Below are positions 59,801-64,000 of a DNA stretch of 64,000 bases, in pieces. Every line of letters starts with the position of its first letter. Position 1 is the stretch's first letter. Source of the stretch: Coffea arabica (Eukaryota; Streptophyta; Magnoliopsida; Gentianales; Rubiaceae); assembly GCF_036785885.1 (NCBI RefSeq), contig NC_092329.1:8184001-8248000 (forward strand). Reading direction: 5' to 3'. The notes under the pieces are model-generated. The model had not been told where the DNA came from. It ran no database searches and worked only from the letters and a program-made list of their open reading frames with translations. Made by a program: the position numbers and the translations under genes.

Positions 59801-61118
59801 AAGTTTTTCATAGGAGCTTTTTCTCCAAACCAAAACGATATATTGAATATAATGGATCCCAAAAGGTTTAACATTTCTAGATAGCTAATGAACCACCATA
59901 ACTTTCAGAGACGGGTGACACAAAATGAACAACATATCTACACAAATTGGACTATCACTTGAATGTGTTACGCTGTGATGTAAAATTAAACAAGAATTCA
60001 ATATCAGGAAACTTCTACAAAACCAGGCACATAGTGTGAAGTTATTATATACAACTCAAAGTAGAAATAGTAAGATTATAAGACGGGAAAGAGTTTTGGA
60101 TGCTCACCAACACGCTTGAATGATATCAAAGGAGCAAAAACAAAAAGGGTTGTTAGAAGCAGCACGAAAGATCGTCTAGTCCACCAATACTGACCGAACC
60201 ATTCTTCCATTACACCTGAATGATGCACCCCATCTGAAGTAGACCCTGATAGCACATCACCTGTCACCAGAGACACCAGCTTAAAGTTACTTCCCAAAGG
60301 ATTCTTCGTCCTTCAGCATGTAGCACTAATATTATTCCCACTAGGACACCATCTACAGTTGCACTTACCTCATCCTCACCCCAGCAAATACTGCCCCTGG
60401 TCTACCAGGGTGGCACACCTAACATAGCTTAGCTCAAATTGAGCCTCGTAAAATTCAACGCCACCAAAATTCTAATCACAAATTGATGAAAACATATCAT
60501 ACTTTATCCCAGAAGGCAAAAAAATGAAAATAAAAACATCAGTTTGCAATGAAATTGGATTTTCTCCCAAAAAAAAAAAGCAACTTCAGCTCATATTAAA
60601 ACCTAGCTGAAACCCAATGTATGTAAGCCCATAAAATTAGATAAGAAAAGCCAAAAAAGGAAAAAAAAGAACAAAAATGATTGGAGCTTAGGACCAATAC
60701 CTATGATAATCATGTAGACAACAAGAGTGCCGACGTTGTTAACCACAATGCAGAACTGAAGCAAAGTCCGGCCGGCGCTGCCGAATGCATCGCAGGCTAA
60801 GCCGGAGTAAGAGGTGGCTTTGGAAGCTTTACTAAACCTTAAAATAATCTCAATAGACTTTTCCGTCAACATTGCAGCGAGAACGATGAAGATTAGCCCC
60901 GGGAACATCCCTAATTGCTTCAGCGTTTCGGGAAGGGCCATAATTCCGGCGCCGACGATGGTGGTAGAGAGATTGAAAACGGCGCCAGAGAATGAGGCCC
61001 CATCGACGTCGAAGCTGGCGACCTCGTGAAATTCCCCATCGGCGTCGGCAACACGCTTGCTTGGAAGGAGGGGCGTTGATTTAGGGCTCCGGCGATACTT
61101 GCGATCGACGTAGGACAT
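56880..61118 (-). CDS. AVT6-type amino acid transporter (AAAP/SLC38-like)
   Basis: Five exons on -: 61118-60701, 60260-60108, 59324-59121, 58069-57604, 57018-56880 (459 residues, normal for AVT6). The hydrophilic N-terminus with TPLLPSKR leads into TM1 with GAVFNLSTTIVGAGIMALP (45-63), the conserved AAAP start. IIIGDVLSG, ALSVALAVVFVVITAGIAI, FWRLFTVVPVLVTAYICHHN, LFGFLLFGDQTMDDIL and PSIWDAFQFTGATATV follow as in Arabidopsis AVT6A/B. About eleven membrane segments are expected. Characterised Arabidopsis AVT6 members export amino acids from the vacuole with protons; direction and substrates here are inferred. Every intron is GT-AG and phases agree. The first ATG was chosen. The C-terminus (ITSDIY-like, ending SRGVDT) diverges from relatives. 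The exact AVT6 letter is not decidable by eye, so no symbol is given. Confidence 0.92.
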
Positions 61119-62847
61119 TCTCGTAAATTTCTGGTTAGAATTTGTCAGATTTTGTTGGATTGATCCGATTGAATATATCAAACGAACGTAGACAGTGGAC
61201 GAGGCTTTGTGTTATGAGTTTACGCGGGAAGTAACGTGGACGTGGAAGCCAATTAGATGGTAACAAATCGGCGATGATGGGACCCGAAACTGGCCGTTAG
61301 GACATGGACTTTTCCTGTGTCTAAACTCTACTGTATGAACTATGAAATGAAATGTCTACACCAACATATTCTACAGGATCTTGCTAAATGTTAAAAGAGT
61401 TTGTTCTTTCCTTTTTTTTTTTTTCATACCCCCAACTGTAATATCAAAATTTGAACTCTGAACTTAATTACGAAAAGAATTTTAAAAATTCAATTTTAAA
61501 CCTGACAGGGGTAAAATTTCTAAAAATCTTCCCTAACTACTGGACTATTCCAAGACGTTAATGATGTTAGTGAGTAAGATAAATGAAAATCATATCATTC
61601 TTTTCCTCTTTTGGATAATTTCTAAATTTCCTTTTTCCTTTTCCAGCAGAGAATACTTCCAATTCAGATATAATCATTCGAAAGGGCGTACAGTGTATTT
61701 TAATTAGTGTATATAATAAGCTTTTACCGATTGTTTTTCATTTTCGATTTTTACCATTTGCGCATGGATTAGATAGATAAAATATTAAGTACTCAGAAGA
61801 AGTAAATTATATTTCCCTCTTTTATCCATCATAAAAACATGTGACCCTTTCTCATAAGCAAATACTGAAATCAAGTTTTGCATCTTTTTTCAATACAAAG
61901 TTAGGTCTGCTTAATCAAGTGCAAAGAGTTGCCCAAAGTTAGGCAGATATTTTGGCCAAAAGATTTCTTTCCCAAGCTAAACAGCTTCTTCACCAGACTT
62001 GCATTTCCAACCATTAACACAGGAACTAGGCATATGACAGCTAAACAAGTACCGTACTAGAAAACCAAAGCCCCACCCTTTTGGCATTGCCAAAAAAGGT
62101 TCCCTTCTAGCAGCTACATCTGCTAAAAAGAAATGATCGAAATGAACTGGATATTGCAGATTGAAGCCAATCTAAATCGTATTAGTTTTATACTCCATTT
62201 ATTGGCCCCCAGTCTAACCCGAAAATAAGCAATAGCCCGCTAAGCTACACATATTTGGGTAAATGTATAAGCGATGGCCCAGGCTAATAGTAGTTAATGC
62301 ATCCGCGGCCTCAAGCAAGTGCAACAAGTCCCAAGCCACCCCCTCGTTCTAAAACCTAGTGTTCAGGTTGGCCGTGCTTGTATCAAAGTCTAAAATGAGC
62401 AAAGATAAATGCCCCTATCAGTTTAAAACTGCTCTGTACTCAGCTTGTCTGCGCCTTCATCCTTGCATTATGAGGCAATAGGTCATCACGCTCGGAACGA
62501 TAATCAAAGATGACCAGTTGAGAGTTTGGAAACCAGTAATTATCACCTTACTTTGTAGATTCCACCCCAATAGAAGACCCAAGAGACCACAGAAATTAGC
62601 AGTAGATTTATGAGCATTGGTCAGGTTTCTCATATTAGAAGACTGCACAGGAATGAGTCCAAGACCATGATGTCAACCTGAGGCAGAGCAAGATAGACCA
62701 AACTGTACCAAAAATTGTCTTGCAATAGACATATTCCATGGGGAAGAAAACCCAAGCTGCACATTACTAGAGTTACTTGGGTATAACGCAGTGCAAGAAT
62801 TAACTTATGTGCTAGTTAGTGCCAGAATCGGACTAGTTAGTTTCCAA
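61119..62847. other. AVT6 promoter side and 3' region of the next gene
   Basis: 61119-61320 presumably contains the AVT6 5' leader and core promoter. 62000-62847 may be the 3' UTR of the partial gene at 62848. The frame at 62457-62648 (-) has no domain. Confidence 0.4.
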
Positions 62848-62997
62848 TCACCGCTTTCTCTTTCTTTTGGAATTCTTGTCTAAGTCAACCTCAGCAGGCT
62901 TTGATGATAAAGCTTTTGACTTGGCAGCTACAGAAGCACTCCACAAAGCCCTCTCAACATCTGATGGTGTGAATAGGTCCTCCTCGCTTGAAAGTTC
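62848..62997 (-). CDS. Last coding exon of an unidentified gene (partial)
   Basis: On -, an acceptor (gctcttag, just above 62997) opens an exon of 49 codons plus TGA. It reads ELSSEEDLFTPSDVERALWS, then ASVAAKSKALSSKP and a basic tail KNSKRKRKR. The acidic start, the amphipathic middle and the KRKRKR end look like the tail of a nuclear or nucleolar protein; the basic run could be a nuclear signal. I do not recognise the family. Upstream exons are not evident up to 64000, so a long intron is implied or they lie beyond the window. The call rests on codon-like sequence, the splice site and the clean stop. Confidence 0.5.
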   Translation of the reverse strand, partial: ELSSEEDLFTPSDVERALWSASVAAKSKALSSKPAEVDLDKNSKRKRKR

Positions 62998-64000
62998 CTA
63001 AGAGCAATTTTTCCATAGATTGCATCAAACAACAAAGATGCAATGTCAAACAGAAAGAGAATCCAACTCACGATAAGATAGCAGTTTGGCTAGGACCAAT
63101 AGCGCAGTTCAGTCTATATCAAGTCATTCATGTAAACATCCAAATATCAGATATCAAAGTAGCTACATCAGCATGCAAGAAGTAAATAGATGATACACCA
63201 TCCTTCATCAGGAGTTTCACCTTTCAAACAAGCCATCAAAGATGGTATCAAAACTATGACCTCTAGGCCCTAATGCAGCATTTAGGATGATCAATTCTGA
63301 AGGCTAAAAAATTTTCTGGCAATGTCTTAAGTGATTGAACCTAGTAAACATTCGAGAAGATTCAGATACCCTCTCTGCCCAGAGATCCAGGAAGAATAAA
63401 TTGAATTGAAGGGAAAGATGTTCAAGCACATAATTATATTAATAGTAATTAAACATGTAAAAGCACTAGCATTACCGTCGACATAAATCAACTAGTCAAG
63501 ATGCCAGACGGTAAGCAAGGCCTTCATATTAAAAAAACACTCCAGCACCACAAGGTGATGATTGCAAAGACAAAAAATAAACAAATAAATAAAATCATAA
63601 TTTTATGATTATATTGCACCAAATCTGAAGCACAAGCCACGGGAAGAATCAGTTCAATATGGCAATGCAGGGCAATTGGTAATGTGCATTGTGAAGTCAC
63701 ATGACCACGATGCAGCCAAGTCGAAGGAATCGCATCAATCAGCAAAAACTAACTTGTTGACGAAAATATGTTTTTCTAGAATGCAGTGAAAAACATTTTT
63801 TTAAAAAAAATAGATGCAGTAGATAAATTAATTGCAACTGAATAATTTTGAATTCTGATCATTTTCTATAACAGGATACACTTGATACCAAAAACATCCG
63901 GAAATATATTAGTTAGCTGCAAAATTCAGCTCGAAGTTGCAATAACAACAATCTCTGGTTAATAAAAATAAAACACATAGAAAAAATAAATAAATTCAAA
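62998..64000. other. Probable intron of the partial gene
   Basis: AT-rich, with stops in all frames over most of its length. The frame 63524-63745 (-) has no recognisable domain. It is compatible with an intron feeding the exon at 62848-62997. Confidence 0.35.

Overview
This is plant nuclear DNA from a eudicot, and an asterid is plausible. The protein genes are plant-specific families split by short GT-AG introns. The AT-rich DNA between genes is full of small transposable-element relics (MITEs, tRNA-derived SINEs, long inverted-repeat elements). No bacterial, plastid or viral gene was recognised.

Layout. Positions 1-8.2 kb are gene-free, with several MITEs and a 190-206 bp tandem repeat. 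A nine-exon AINTEGUMENTA (ANT) gene lies on + at 8717-12098; it encodes a two-AP2-domain transcription factor of organ growth and meristem competence. From 12.1 to 27.6 kb I see repeats only. A bHLH74-type transcription factor gene lies on + at 27619-30308. Repeats follow to 34.7 kb. A CSLC12-type glucan synthase gene (Golgi, xyloglucan backbone) lies on - at 34708-37421. From 37.4 to 56.9 kb is a 19-kb gene-poor block. It holds a segmental duplication with nested insertions, a SINE with a perfect target duplication, an AT-rich degenerate tandem array and a promoter-like island with no gene behind it. An AVT6-type vacuolar amino acid transporter gene lies on - at 56880-61118. The last coding exon of an unidentified gene lies on - at 62848-62997 and runs off the right edge.

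The four complete genes are independent units with their own promoters, not a pathway cluster. ANT, bHLH74 and CSLC12 all touch growth (cell proliferation, elongation and wall synthesis), but nothing in the sequence shows co-regulation. Exon models were built by hand from reading frame, GT-AG sites and remembered family sequences. All totals are multiples of three: 678, 484, 708 and 459 residues.

Most interesting: (i) a stop-free 84-nt first intron and three upstream ORFs in ANT; (ii) an unusual C-terminus in bHLH74, with a possible optional stop-free intron and a CAGCAG acceptor; (iii) the 41.7/44.2 kb duplication, whose two arms carry different insertions and so record insertion history; (iv) the degenerate array around 49.2-51.7 kb; (v) a short SINE family with target-site duplications; (vi) long pure G/C runs.
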